Source: Methylotenera versatilis 7
GTDB lineage: Bacteria; Pseudomonadota; Gammaproteobacteria; Burkholderiales; Methylophilaceae
Direction: 5' to 3'
DNA length: 64,000 nucleotides
Assembly: GCF_000799165.1 (NCBI RefSeq)
Contig: NZ_JUGF01000001.1
Coordinates: 496,001 to 560,000, forward strand
The notes beneath the pieces are model-generated. The model saw only the letters and a list, made by a program, of their open reading frames with translations, was not told the origin of the DNA and did no database searches. Below, in pieces: positions 56,597 through 64,000 of the stretch. Position numbers and translations under genes: made by a program. Every line of letters starts with the position of its first letter. The first letter of the stretch is position 1.

Positions 56597-57556
56597 ATGA
56601 CCAAATTAAGTCCAATTCATGCAAAAATAACGGGAACCGGCAGTTATTTGCCGCAAAAAATCTTAAGCAATGCTGATTTAGAAAAAATGGTAGATACCAC
56701 CGATGAGTGGATTTTTACCCGTACTGGCATTCGCGAAAGACACATTGCTGCGGAAAATGAATCTACCAGTGATTTGGCATTTATTGCTGCGCAAAATGCA
56801 ATTGCAAGTGCGGGTATTCAGGCAAGTGACATTGATTTAATTATTATTGCAACCACCACCCCAGATAAGATATTTCCAAGCGTTGCGACGATGGTGCAAA
56901 GCAAATTAGGCATTTCTGGCTGCCCAGCGTTTGATATTCAAGCGGTATGTAGCGGGTTTGTATATACGTTGGCAACGGCTGATAACTTTATTAAAGCGGG
57001 CAGTGCAAAATGTGCGCTAGTTATTGGCGCAGAAACGTTTTCACGTATTACCGATTACTCTGACAGAGGTAATTGCATTTTATGGGGGGATGGTGCAGGT
57101 GCCGTCATATTGCAAGCCTCATCCGAGATGGGTATTATTTCTACGCATTTACATGCTGATGGTAGCTATGAAAAAATGCTGCACGTGCCACGCAATGAGA
57201 ACGGGCCTGACACGGTATTAATGGAAGGCAATGCGGTATTTAAGATGGCCGTGAATACGCTGGACCAAATTGTAGATGAGACATTATCTGCAAACGGCAT
57301 GCAAAAAAGCGACATCGACTGGCTTGTGCCGCATCAAGCCAATATTCGGATTTTGCAAGCGACTGCAAGAAAACTGGATATGAGTATGGATAAAGTGGTT
57401 GTAACGGTCGATAAGCATGGCAATACCTCTGCAGCATCCATTCCCCTAGCGCTAGACGTTGCTGTGCGCGATGGACGTATTAAGCGCGGAGATGTTATCT
57501 TGATGGAAGCTTTTGGTGGCGGTTTTACTTGGGGTTCGGCACTTATAAAATATTAA
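56597..57556 (+). CDS. fabH: 3-oxoacyl-ACP synthase III
   Basis: 319 residues. Initiates fatty acid synthesis by condensing acetyl-CoA with malonyl-ACP. [34 protein letters not shown], catalytic Cys in [12 protein letters not shown], His in [10 protein letters not shown] and Asn in [13 protein letters not shown]. Thiolase fold of normal size. Confidence 0.97.
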   Translation: MTKLSPIHAKITGTGSYLPQKILSNADLEKMVDTTDEWIFTRTGIRERHIAAENESTSDLAFIAAQNAIASAGIQASDIDLIIIATTTPDKIFPSVATMVQSKLGISGCPAFDIQAVCSGFVYTLATADNFIKAGSAKCALVIGAETFSRITDYSDRGNCILWGDGAGAVILQASSEMGIISTHLHADGSYEKMLHVPRNENGPDTVLMEGNAVFKMAVNTLDQIVDETLSANGMQKSDIDWLVPHQANIRILQATARKLDMSMDKVVVTVDKHGNTSAASIPLALDVAVRDGRIKRGDVILMEAFGGGFTWGSALIKY

Positions 57557-57623
57557 GCCGGTAAAATATTGAGCTTAAACGAGGGTTAAGTATTTAATTT
57601 AACCGAAAATAAAGAATTAAAAT

Positions 57624-58565
57624 ATGAATCAATTTGCATTTCTCTTTCCTGGCCAAGGTTCGCAATCCGTTGGCATGATGAGCGGGTTTGGCGACAGCCC
57701 TTTTATTAAACAAACATTTACAGAAGCTTCTGATATCTTAGGTGTTGATTTCTGGGCAATGGTAACAGAGCCAAATGAGCTGTTAAATCTGACGCAACAT
57801 ACACAGCCTTTGATGCTAACCGCAGGCATTGCTACCTGGCGAGCATATATTCAAGCAGGCGGTTCACTGCCCAGTATTCTGGCAGGTCACAGCCTTGGTG
57901 AATATGCGGCTTTAGTTGCCGCAGGCTCAATTAGTTTTGTAGATGCTTTACCTTTAGTAAAATATCGTGCAGAAGTGATGCAGGGTGCAGTACCTGAAGG
58001 TGTGGGTGCGATGGCGGCTATACTTGGTTTGGATGATGAAATTGTACGTGCCGTTTGTGTTGAAGCCGCTCAAAATGAGGCTGAAATTGAAGTATGTGAA
58101 GCGGTTAACTTTAACTCACCGGGGCAAGTGGTGATTGCCGGCAATAAAGCTGCAGTAGAGCGCGGTATGGAAATTGCCAAAGCAAAAGGTGCGAAACGCG
58201 CGCTAGCGCTACCTGTCAGTGTGCCATCGCACTGTGCTTTAATGAAACCGGCGGCAGAAAAACTTGCTGTATATTTAGCTGACGTAGTTGTACAAGTACC
58301 ACAAATACCTGTTGTACATAATGCCGATGTCGCCAGTTATGTGGCTGCGGATGAAATCAAGCAAGCGTTAGTGCGCCAGCTATACAGCCCTGTGCGTTGG
58401 GTAGAAAGTGTACAAGCGATTTCTGCTAAAGGTATTAGTAATAGCGCGGAATGTGGCCCAGGAAAAGTATTGACAGGCCTGACCAAGCGAATTGTGGCAG
58501 AGCTTCCATGTGTTGCGTTTATTTCAAATGAAGCGATTTCTGAATTTATTGTTAACAATAATTAA
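57624..58565 (+). CDS. fabD: Malonyl-CoA:ACP transacylase
   Basis: 313 residues. FLFPGQGSQSVGMM, nucleophile Ser in LAGHSLGEYAALVAAG, Arg in VKYRAEVMQGAVPEG and His in VSVPSHCALM make the catalytic set. Loads ACP with malonate. Confidence 0.97.
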   Translation: MNQFAFLFPGQGSQSVGMMSGFGDSPFIKQTFTEASDILGVDFWAMVTEPNELLNLTQHTQPLMLTAGIATWRAYIQAGGSLPSILAGHSLGEYAALVAAGSISFVDALPLVKYRAEVMQGAVPEGVGAMAAILGLDDEIVRAVCVEAAQNEAEIEVCEAVNFNSPGQVVIAGNKAAVERGMEIAKAKGAKRALALPVSVPSHCALMKPAAEKLAVYLADVVVQVPQIPVVHNADVASYVAADEIKQALVRQLYSPVRWVESVQAISAKGISNSAECGPGKVLTGLTKRIVAELPCVAFISNEAISEFIVNNN

Positions 58566-58599
58566 TTATTTAAAATCAGTTAATTAGAGGATTTATTTA

Positions 58600-59355
58600 A
58601 TGTCAAACATTCAAATATTAAGTGACCAGGTCGCATTGGTCACTGGGGCAAGTCGCGGTATCGGTGCTGCTATTGCAGCAGAACTTGGTCAACAAGGTGC
58701 CACCGTGATTGGTACCGCGACCAGCATTAGTGGCGCAGAAAGTATCAATGCCAGTTTTAAACAAGCAGGCATCAAAGGTGTTGGTATGGCCTTGGATGTA
58801 AATGATGCAGCGCAGGTAGAATCTGTTTTAAAAGAGATTGCGGCACAATTTGGCGATATTTCAATATTAGTGAACAACGCCGGTATTACGCGCGATACTT
58901 TATTAATGCGTATGGGCGATGATGATTGGGATGCGGTGATTTCGACCAATTTAAAATCCATTTTCCGTATGAGCCAAGCGGTTTTACGCCCAATGATGAA
59001 AGCGCGCACCGGCCGGATTATTAGCATTTCAAGCGTAGTGGGCCACATGGGCAACGCGGGGCAAACCAATTATGCTGCGGCCAAAGCGGGCATGAGCGGT
59101 TTTACCAAGTCCTTAGCTGCTGAAGTTGGCAGTCGCAACATTACCGTTAATTGTGTAGCGCCTGGTTTTATTGAAACCGACATGACCGCTGAACTGCCAG
59201 AAGCCATTAAAACCAAAATGCTAGAGCGAGTGCCGTTGGCACGTTTGGGTAATGTAAAAGAGATTGCAGCAACAGTGGCATTTTTAGCTTCACCAAATGC
59301 AGCCTATATTACCGGTGAGACTATTCATGTAAATGGCGGCATGTACATGGCTTAA
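58600..59355 (+). CDS. fabG: 3-oxoacyl-ACP reductase
   Basis: 251 residues; classical short-chain dehydrogenase. NADPH motif VTGASRGIGAAIA, NNAGITRDTLLMR, catalytic Ser/Tyr/Lys in ISISSVVGHMGNAGQTNYAAAKAG (as SSVVG and NYAAAKAG), and C-terminal GETIHVNGGMYM. AGAGGA precedes the ATG. Confidence 0.97.
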   Translation: MSNIQILSDQVALVTGASRGIGAAIAAELGQQGATVIGTATSISGAESINASFKQAGIKGVGMALDVNDAAQVESVLKEIAAQFGDISILVNNAGITRDTLLMRMGDDDWDAVISTNLKSIFRMSQAVLRPMMKARTGRIISISSVVGHMGNAGQTNYAAAKAGMSGFTKSLAAEVGSRNITVNCVAPGFIETDMTAELPEAIKTKMLERVPLARLGNVKEIAATVAFLASPNAAYITGETIHVNGGMYMA

Positions 59356-59421
59356 GCTTGGCTTGAGTCGCTTTATAATCAATTTTGTTACAGTAACCAG
59401 CGTTAATGTTGAAAAGCTTTT

Positions 59422-59449
59422 TTGTTTTATTCTAGAGTTTTGTTAGAAT
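59422..59449 (+). promoter_or_regulatory. Possible own promoter of acpP
   Basis: TTGTTT, 16-bp spacer, TAGAAT in the 154-bp gap before acpP. A separate promoter would fit the high demand for ACP. Confidence 0.45.
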
Positions 59450-59509
59450 ACGCACTTAGCCCAACTATACTGATGTAGGTTGCTAATTTTTAATCAAAGG
59501 GGTATTTAG

Positions 59510-59746
59510 ATGTCTGACATCGAACAACGTGTAAGAAAAATCGTTTGCGAACAATTAGGTGCAAATGAAGCTGATGTAAAAAATGCATCATCATTTGTGG
59601 ATGATTTAGGTGCTGATTCATTGGATACAGTGGAATTGGTAATGGCACTTGAAGAAGAGTTTGATTGTGAAATTCCAGATGATCAAGCGGAAAAAATCAC
59701 AACAGTGCAACAAGCGATTGACTACGTCAACGCAAACCTCAAATAA
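59510..59746 (+). CDS. acpP: Acyl carrier protein
   Basis: 78 residues, AAGGGG before the ATG. The phosphopantetheine Ser lies in [19 protein letters not shown] (DSL motif). Highly acidic. Between fabG and fabF in the normal cluster order. Confidence 0.98.
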   Translation: MSDIEQRVRKIVCEQLGANEADVKNASSFVDDLGADSLDTVELVMALEEEFDCEIPDDQAEKITTVQQAIDYVNANLK

Positions 59747-59767
59747 ATTCAATATACCCTACATTTT

Positions 59768-59788
59768 CAGCCCTTAATTTGAGGGCTG
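59768..59788 (+). terminator. Hairpin after acpP
   Basis: CAGCCCT / AGGGCTG stem followed by ATTCTTTG; weak tail. Confidence 0.45.
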
Positions 59789-59809
59789 ATTCTTTGTTGA
59801 GCAAATATT

Positions 59810-59837
59810 AAAAGTCATGCAAGTAAGCATGACTTTT
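59810..59837 (+). terminator. Attenuating terminator between acpP and fabF
   Basis: AAAAGTCATGC, 6 nt, GCATGACTTTT: perfect 11-bp stem with T4, 31 bp before fabF. Could keep acpP mRNA in excess over fabF. Confidence 0.65.
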
Positions 59838-59868
59838 AGCCATAAAATTTAAGCTTGGAATTTAATCT

Positions 59869-61104
59869 ATGAGCCAAAAACGTCGTATTGTTATTACTGG
59901 TTTGGGCGTTGTTTCGCCCGTTGGTATAGGCACATCAACCGCTTGGGAAAACCTAGTTAAAGGCCAGTCCGGCATTACACGCATTACTAAGTTTGACCCT
60001 TCCGCTTTTTCTTCGCAAATTGCAGGTGAAGTTAAAAACTTTAATGTAGAAGACTATTTGTCTGCAAAAGAAGCCCGTCGTATGGATACTTTTATTCAAT
60101 ATGGCTTGGTTGCAGGCATTGAAGCATTTAAAGATTCAGGCATTGAAGTCACAGAACAAAATGCAGAACGTATCGGCGTATCGATTGGCTCAGGTATTGG
60201 TGGTTTGGGGCTTATTGAGTCCACCAACGATAACTATGATGAAGGCGGACCACGCAAGATTTCACCATTTTTCATTCCCGGCACTATTATCAATATGATT
60301 TCGGGCAATTTAAGCATTATGTTTGGCCTAAAAGGCCCGAATGTGGCAATTGTGACCGCTTGTACTACAGGTACTCATTCGATTGGTGATGCTGCACGTA
60401 TGATTGAATATGGCGATGCCGATGTGATGGTAGCAGGTGGAGCTGAAGCGGCGATTACAGAATTAAGCGTAGGTGGCTTTGCATCTGCGCGTGCATTGTC
60501 TAATCGCAATGACGATCCTGCAACGGCAAGTCGTCCGTGGGATAAAGACCGTGACGGTTTTGTGATAGGCGAGGGTGCAGGCGTGCTGGTGTTAGAAGAG
60601 TATGAGCATGCCAAAGCACGCGGTGCGCGTATTTACGCTGAGCTATCAGGTTACGGCATGAGTGCCGATGCTTATCATATGACTGCGCCAAACATGGATG
60701 GTCCGCGCCGCAGTATGGTGAACGCACTGAAAAATGCGGGCATCAACCCAGACCAAGTGCAGTTTATGAACGCACATGGCACCTCCACACCATTGGGCGA
60801 TGCCAACGAAACTAACGCGATTAAAGCGACGTTCGGTGATCATGCATATAAATTGGTCGTGAATTCAACTAAATCGATGACAGGCCACTTATTAGGTGGC
60901 GCAGGTGGTTTGGAATCAGTATTTACCGTGTTATCAATTTACAATCAAATCTCGCCACCTACTATTAATATTTTTAACCAAGACCCAGATTGTGACTTGG
61001 ATTATTGCGCCAACACTGCGCGTGATATGAAAATAAACTACGCACTTAAAAATAACTTCGGTTTTGGCGGGACCAACGGAAGTTTGGTTTTCAAGAAAAT
61101 CTAA
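59869..61104 (+). CDS. fabF: 3-oxoacyl-ACP synthase II
   Basis: 411 residues. [15 protein letters not shown] opening; Cys in [18 protein letters not shown], His in [14 protein letters not shown] and His in [17 protein letters not shown] give the C-H-H site. Elongates unsaturated and saturated chains. A perfect terminator follows. Confidence 0.97.
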   Translation: MSQKRRIVITGLGVVSPVGIGTSTAWENLVKGQSGITRITKFDPSAFSSQIAGEVKNFNVEDYLSAKEARRMDTFIQYGLVAGIEAFKDSGIEVTEQNAERIGVSIGSGIGGLGLIESTNDNYDEGGPRKISPFFIPGTIINMISGNLSIMFGLKGPNVAIVTACTTGTHSIGDAARMIEYGDADVMVAGGAEAAITELSVGGFASARALSNRNDDPATASRPWDKDRDGFVIGEGAGVLVLEEYEHAKARGARIYAELSGYGMSADAYHMTAPNMDGPRRSMVNALKNAGINPDQVQFMNAHGTSTPLGDANETNAIKATFGDHAYKLVVNSTKSMTGHLLGGAGGLESVFTVLSIYNQISPPTINIFNQDPDCDLDYCANTARDMKINYALKNNFGFGGTNGSLVFKKI

Positions 61105-61175
61105 AGTGGCAGCTTTGTATTTAAAAAGATATAAATATTAAAAATACAAGCTTTTTAAATAAGCGTTTATTGTCT

Positions 61176-61208
61176 AAAAGCCTGCAAATTAAACCCTTGC
61201 AGGCTTTT
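61176..61208 (+). terminator. Terminator after fabF
   Basis: AAAAGCCTGCAA, 9 nt, TTGCAGGCTTTT followed by TAATT: perfect 12-bp stem. Confidence 0.9.
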
Positions 61209-61241
61209 TAATTGCCGCAAGCTATGGTTTAATTGCGCATC

Positions 61242-62075
61242 ATGATACGCGCACAGTCCTTTATCATTAACGGTAGTTTTGATCACACAATCTCTCCGCT
61301 TGATCGCGGTTTTGCCTATGGCGATGGTGTGTTTCGCACTATGATTGTACGTAGCGGCTTACCTGAATGTTGGCCGCAGCACTACCAAAAGCTGGTCGCT
61401 GATTGTGCGGCGATTAAAATCGTTTGCCCCAGTGCTGAGTTGTTAATCAGTGATTTACAGCAACTATTTTCAGAGAAAGAAGTTGCTGAACATTCAGTCA
61501 GTGTCGTCAAAATCATTATCACCAGAGGCGAGGGCGAGCGTGGCTATGCGCCGCCAGCGATTACCAACCCACTGCGCGTGCTGATTAAAACGGACATGCC
61601 GGCTTATCCGAGTCGTTATTTTAGCGAAGGTGTTCATTTGTATGTTTGCAATACGGTGCTAGCTGCGCAGCCTTTACTGGCTGGAGTTAAGCATTTGAAC
61701 CGCTTGGAAAATGTGCTGGCGCGTCTGGAGTGGACGGATCCAAATATTGTAGATGGCATCATGTTGGATAGTGCTCAACATGTGATTGAATGTACATCTG
61801 CGAATATCTTTATCTGCAATGGTAATACATTGGTTACGCCAAACTTGAATCAATGCGGTGTTGCCGGCATTACAAGGCAGCGCATCATTGATTTGGCTCA
61901 TTTAATTGGCTTAACGGTAAAAGTTGAATCATTTAATTTAGATCGATTATTTGCAGCGGATGCAGTGATCATCACCAATAGTTTATACGGCGCTTTTCAG
62001 GTTAAAGGCATCCAGCAGAAAACTTGGGTGCAGACTTCATTAGCTGCCGATATGAGAGAAATACTAAAAGTATGA
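61242..62075 (+). CDS. pabC: Aminodeoxychorismate lyase
   Basis: 277 residues from the ATG at 61242 (a TTG 9 bp earlier also frames in; neither has a good ribosome site). Class IV PLP fold: LDRGFAYGDGVFRTMIV, Lys in GVKHLNRLENVLARLEW, and CTSANIFICNGN. Makes p-aminobenzoate for folate. Stop overlaps the mltG start (ATGATG with TGA), so coupled. Confidence 0.92.
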   Translation: MIRAQSFIINGSFDHTISPLDRGFAYGDGVFRTMIVRSGLPECWPQHYQKLVADCAAIKIVCPSAELLISDLQQLFSEKEVAEHSVSVVKIIITRGEGERGYAPPAITNPLRVLIKTDMPAYPSRYFSEGVHLYVCNTVLAAQPLLAGVKHLNRLENVLARLEWTDPNIVDGIMLDSAQHVIECTSANIFICNGNTLVTPNLNQCGVAGITRQRIIDLAHLIGLTVKVESFNLDRLFAADAVIITNSLYGAFQVKGIQQKTWVQTSLAADMREILKV

Positions 62076-63076
62076 TGCGTATTTTAAAGTTAAGCATAAT
62101 GTTAAGTTTGATTGCCAGTATCTTACTGACTGTTTGGATGGTTAAATACGCCAAAACATCGCTCAAGCTTACGCCGCAGGCACAGGAAATTACAATCAAG
62201 CCTAAAAGCGGTCTAAAAAGTATCGCCAACCAGTTGGTTGAACAAAAGGTTTTGCGTAGCGCGTGGCCATTTATTGTGCTGGGGAAAGTGTTAAGAAAAG
62301 AGCCTTATTTGCAGGCCGGTGATTACACATTGAACAAAAACATCACACCATATCAACTATTGTTATCGCTGAATCATGGCAAGACAACGCAAGGTAGTAT
62401 TACTTTTATCGAAGGTAAAACCTTTAAGGAAATGCGTGCAAAACTGGTACAGAATGATGCGATTAAAAACACCATCCAAAACTTGTCTGATGCGCAAGTG
62501 ATGGCGATTGTAGGCAAAGGTGAGCGCCATGCAGAAGGGCTGTTTTTCCCTGATACTTTTTACTTTGATAGAGGCACGCCGGATACAGTGATATTGAAGC
62601 GCGCTTATGACGGCATGCAAACCAAGTTAAGCAAAGCCTGGAATAACAAGGCACCCAATCTACCTTATGAAAATAGCTATGATGCACTTATCATGGCGTC
62701 AATTATAGAAAAGGAAACAGGAAAAGCTTCTGAGCGCACAACAATTGCCGGTGTTTTCGTGAATCGTTTACGCATCGGTATGCGCTTGCAAACCGATCCT
62801 ACGGTTATCTACGGCATGGGCGACCAATATGATGGCAATATTCGACGCAAAGACTTACTGAAAGATACGCCGCATAACACTTATACACGAAAAGGCTTGC
62901 CGCCCACACCAATTGCGATGCCAGGATTAGCTTCTATTGAGGCGGCATTACATCCTGAAAAAACAAAAGCGCTGTACTTTGTCGGCAAAGGTGATGGTAG
63001 CCACGTGTTTTCGAGTTCGCTGGCAGAGCATAATCGTGCTGTTTATCAGTATCAAATTAAAGCAAATAAACAATAG
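62072..63076 (+). CDS. mltG: Endolytic murein transglycosylase MltG
   Basis: 334 residues from the ATG at 62072, overlapping the pabC stop. One N-terminal membrane helix (about 8-28), a LysM-like domain (TIKPKSGLKSIANQLVEQ) and the YceG catalytic domain with Glu in ASIIEKETG, then VFVNRLRIGMRLQTDPTVIYG (as NRLRIGMRLQTDP). Cuts nascent glycan strands to set length. A longer frame from 62024 is ignored. Confidence 0.95.
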   Translation: MMRILKLSIMLSLIASILLTVWMVKYAKTSLKLTPQAQEITIKPKSGLKSIANQLVEQKVLRSAWPFIVLGKVLRKEPYLQAGDYTLNKNITPYQLLLSLNHGKTTQGSITFIEGKTFKEMRAKLVQNDAIKNTIQNLSDAQVMAIVGKGERHAEGLFFPDTFYFDRGTPDTVILKRAYDGMQTKLSKAWNNKAPNLPYENSYDALIMASIIEKETGKASERTTIAGVFVNRLRIGMRLQTDPTVIYGMGDQYDGNIRRKDLLKDTPHNTYTRKGLPPTPIAMPGLASIEAALHPEKTKALYFVGKGDGSHVFSSSLAEHNRAVYQYQIKANKQ

Positions 63077-63094
63077 ATGGAAATGAGTTAACTG

Positions 63095-63703
63095 TTGAAA
63101 AAAGGTAAATTTATTACATTGGAAGGCATGGATGGCGCGGGTAAAAGCACGCATATTCCTACTATCGTTGCACTACTTCAGGCACGCGGTTTAGAAACTG
63201 TTTCAACCAGAGAGCCTGGTGGAACGGCGCTTGGCGAGCAATTGCGTACTTTATTGTTGCATGAGCCTATGCACGCAGAAACTGAAACATTACTCATGTT
63301 TGCAGCAAGACGCGAACATATTGCCAATGTGATTGAACCTGCTTTAGCACGTGGTGCTTACGTGTTGTCAGATCGCTTCACCGATGCTACCTACGCTTAT
63401 CAATGCGGTGCAAAAGGGGTGGCGCCTGACAAAATTAAACAGTTGGAAATTTGGGTGCAGGGAGATTTACGCCCGGACGCGACTTTATTATTTGATGTGC
63501 CTGTTGAGATTAGCCTTAAAAGACTCGCAAATGCACGCGAGCCTGATAAATTTGAGCGCGAAGATGCACAATTTTTTGAGAAATTACGCCAAGCTTACTT
63601 ACAAAGAGCGGCAGAAAATCCTGAGCGCTTTCATATTATCAATGCAAATCAGTCGCTTGAAAATGTTAAAAAATTAGTTGAGAATATTATCTCAACTCTA
63701 TGA
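63095..63703 (+). CDS. tmk: Thymidylate kinase
   Basis: 202 residues, TTG start. P-loop [39 protein letters not shown] (DRF loop) and a lid with [14 protein letters not shown]. Phosphorylates dTMP. Position between mltG and holB is the standard one. Confidence 0.97.
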   Translation: MKKGKFITLEGMDGAGKSTHIPTIVALLQARGLETVSTREPGGTALGEQLRTLLLHEPMHAETETLLMFAARREHIANVIEPALARGAYVLSDRFTDATYAYQCGAKGVAPDKIKQLEIWVQGDLRPDATLLFDVPVEISLKRLANAREPDKFEREDAQFFEKLRQAYLQRAAENPERFHIINANQSLENVKKLVENIISTL

Positions 63704-63709
63704 TTATTA

Positions 63710-64000
63710 ATGATTATGTATAGCTGGCAATCACAACAATGGCAACACATTATGCAGCAGCGCAAAAATCTGCCGCATGCACTATTATTACGCGGTGGGG
63801 CTGGAGCCGGTAAACAGGATTTTGCGATTGAATTGTCGCGTAGTCTTTTGTGTCGGGCGCCAGTATATACTCATGCCTGTGGTGTTTGTGCAAGCTGCGG
63901 TTGGTTTAAAGAGATGCACCACCCAGATTTTCGCTTGATTAGCCCAGAAGATGCGGATACAAATGAGGATGCTCCAAAGAAAAAAACCACAAAAAAGAGT
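63710..64000 (+). CDS. holB: DNA polymerase III subunit delta' (N-terminal part, runs off window)
   Basis: Partial: 97 codons to the window edge. Opens MIMYSWQSQQWQHIMQQR with HALLLRGGAGAGKQDFAIELS, a Walker-A-like loop, then a zinc-binding Cys cluster CGVCASCGWFKEMHHPDF. Clamp-loader subunit. Start ATG at 63710 lies 6 bp after tmk's TGA; a second ATG two codons on (63716) is the alternative. Confidence 0.93.
   Translation, partial: MIMYSWQSQQWQHIMQQRKNLPHALLLRGGAGAGKQDFAIELSRSLLCRAPVYTHACGVCASCGWFKEMHHPDFRLISPEDADTNEDAPKKKTTKKS

Noticed and set aside
1-64000. CRISPR arrays, rRNA genes or an intact prophage
   Set aside because: No regularly spaced repeats, rRNA sequence or phage structural genes are visible.

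Overview
The window reads as chromosomal DNA of a betaproteobacterium with rather low GC. The best guess is the Methylophilaceae (Methylotenera- or Methylophilus-like). The reasons are the standard beta/gammaproteobacterial block rpsB-tsf-pyrH-frr-uppS-cdsA-dxr-rseP-bamA-skp-lpxD-fabZ-lpxA-lpxB-rnhB, a PriB-containing rpsF operon, an hpnCDE squalene module, a two-subunit pyruvate carboxylase pair, and AT-rich codon use. The family assignment is inference; a 16S or marker-gene search would settle it. No plasmid, phage or CRISPR locus is visible.

Region 1 (1-9.6 kb) is the accessory part. It holds two universal stress proteins, a nitroreductase, a soluble PAS-PAS histidine kinase with a FixJ/NarL-type response regulator, a DUF2934 protein, a small exported protein and a P-type cation ATPase with an unusual PEEFP motif. 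Together these look like a stress or low-oxygen/quiescence island, comparable in content (not proven in ancestry) to the mycobacterial DosR regulon. Its right edge is decaying: a low-affinity iron permease gene broken by two amber codons and a frameshift, the tail of an IS30-type transposase, and a frameshifted orphan reading frame.

Region 2 (9.6-29.7 kb) is ordinary chromosome: tRNA-Asn, an AsmA-like protein, a DUF421 protein, aspartate aminotransferase, a trypsin-like protease with TPR-like tail, uvrB, a SemiSWEET, rpsF-priB-rpsR-rplI, dnaB, radA, hpnE/hpnD/hpnC, a methylthioinosine phosphorylase-like gene, def and tRNA-Ser. Just after tRNA-Ser lies an exact 34-bp inverted copy of the tRNA 3' end plus palindromic sequence. 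Then follow a DUF4105 membrane protein, a small lipoprotein, nnrD and a cupin.

Region 3 (29.8-48.2 kb) has glnD and map on the minus strand, divergent from the long translation / isoprenoid / envelope operon listed above. Its genes are tightly spaced or overlapping (dxr/rseP share ATGA) and it joins ribosome supply, undecaprenyl and phospholipid precursors, outer-membrane protein assembly and lipid A synthesis.

Region 4 (48.2-64 kb) has a minus-strand group (RsmI-like methyltransferase, DUF4139 protein, Maf, and PycB/PycA-type carboxylase subunits) and then the plus-strand yceD-rpmF-plsX-fabH-fabD-fabG-acpP-fabF-pabC-mltG-tmk-holB cluster for fatty acid synthesis, cell-wall turnover and DNA precursors; holB runs off the end.

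Readable regulatory signals include strong sigma70-type promoters before rpsF, rpsB and tRNA-Asn, an rpsF leader hairpin matching the S6:S18-binding architecture, and a number of rho-independent terminators. Non-ATG starts (TTG, GTG) are common throughout.
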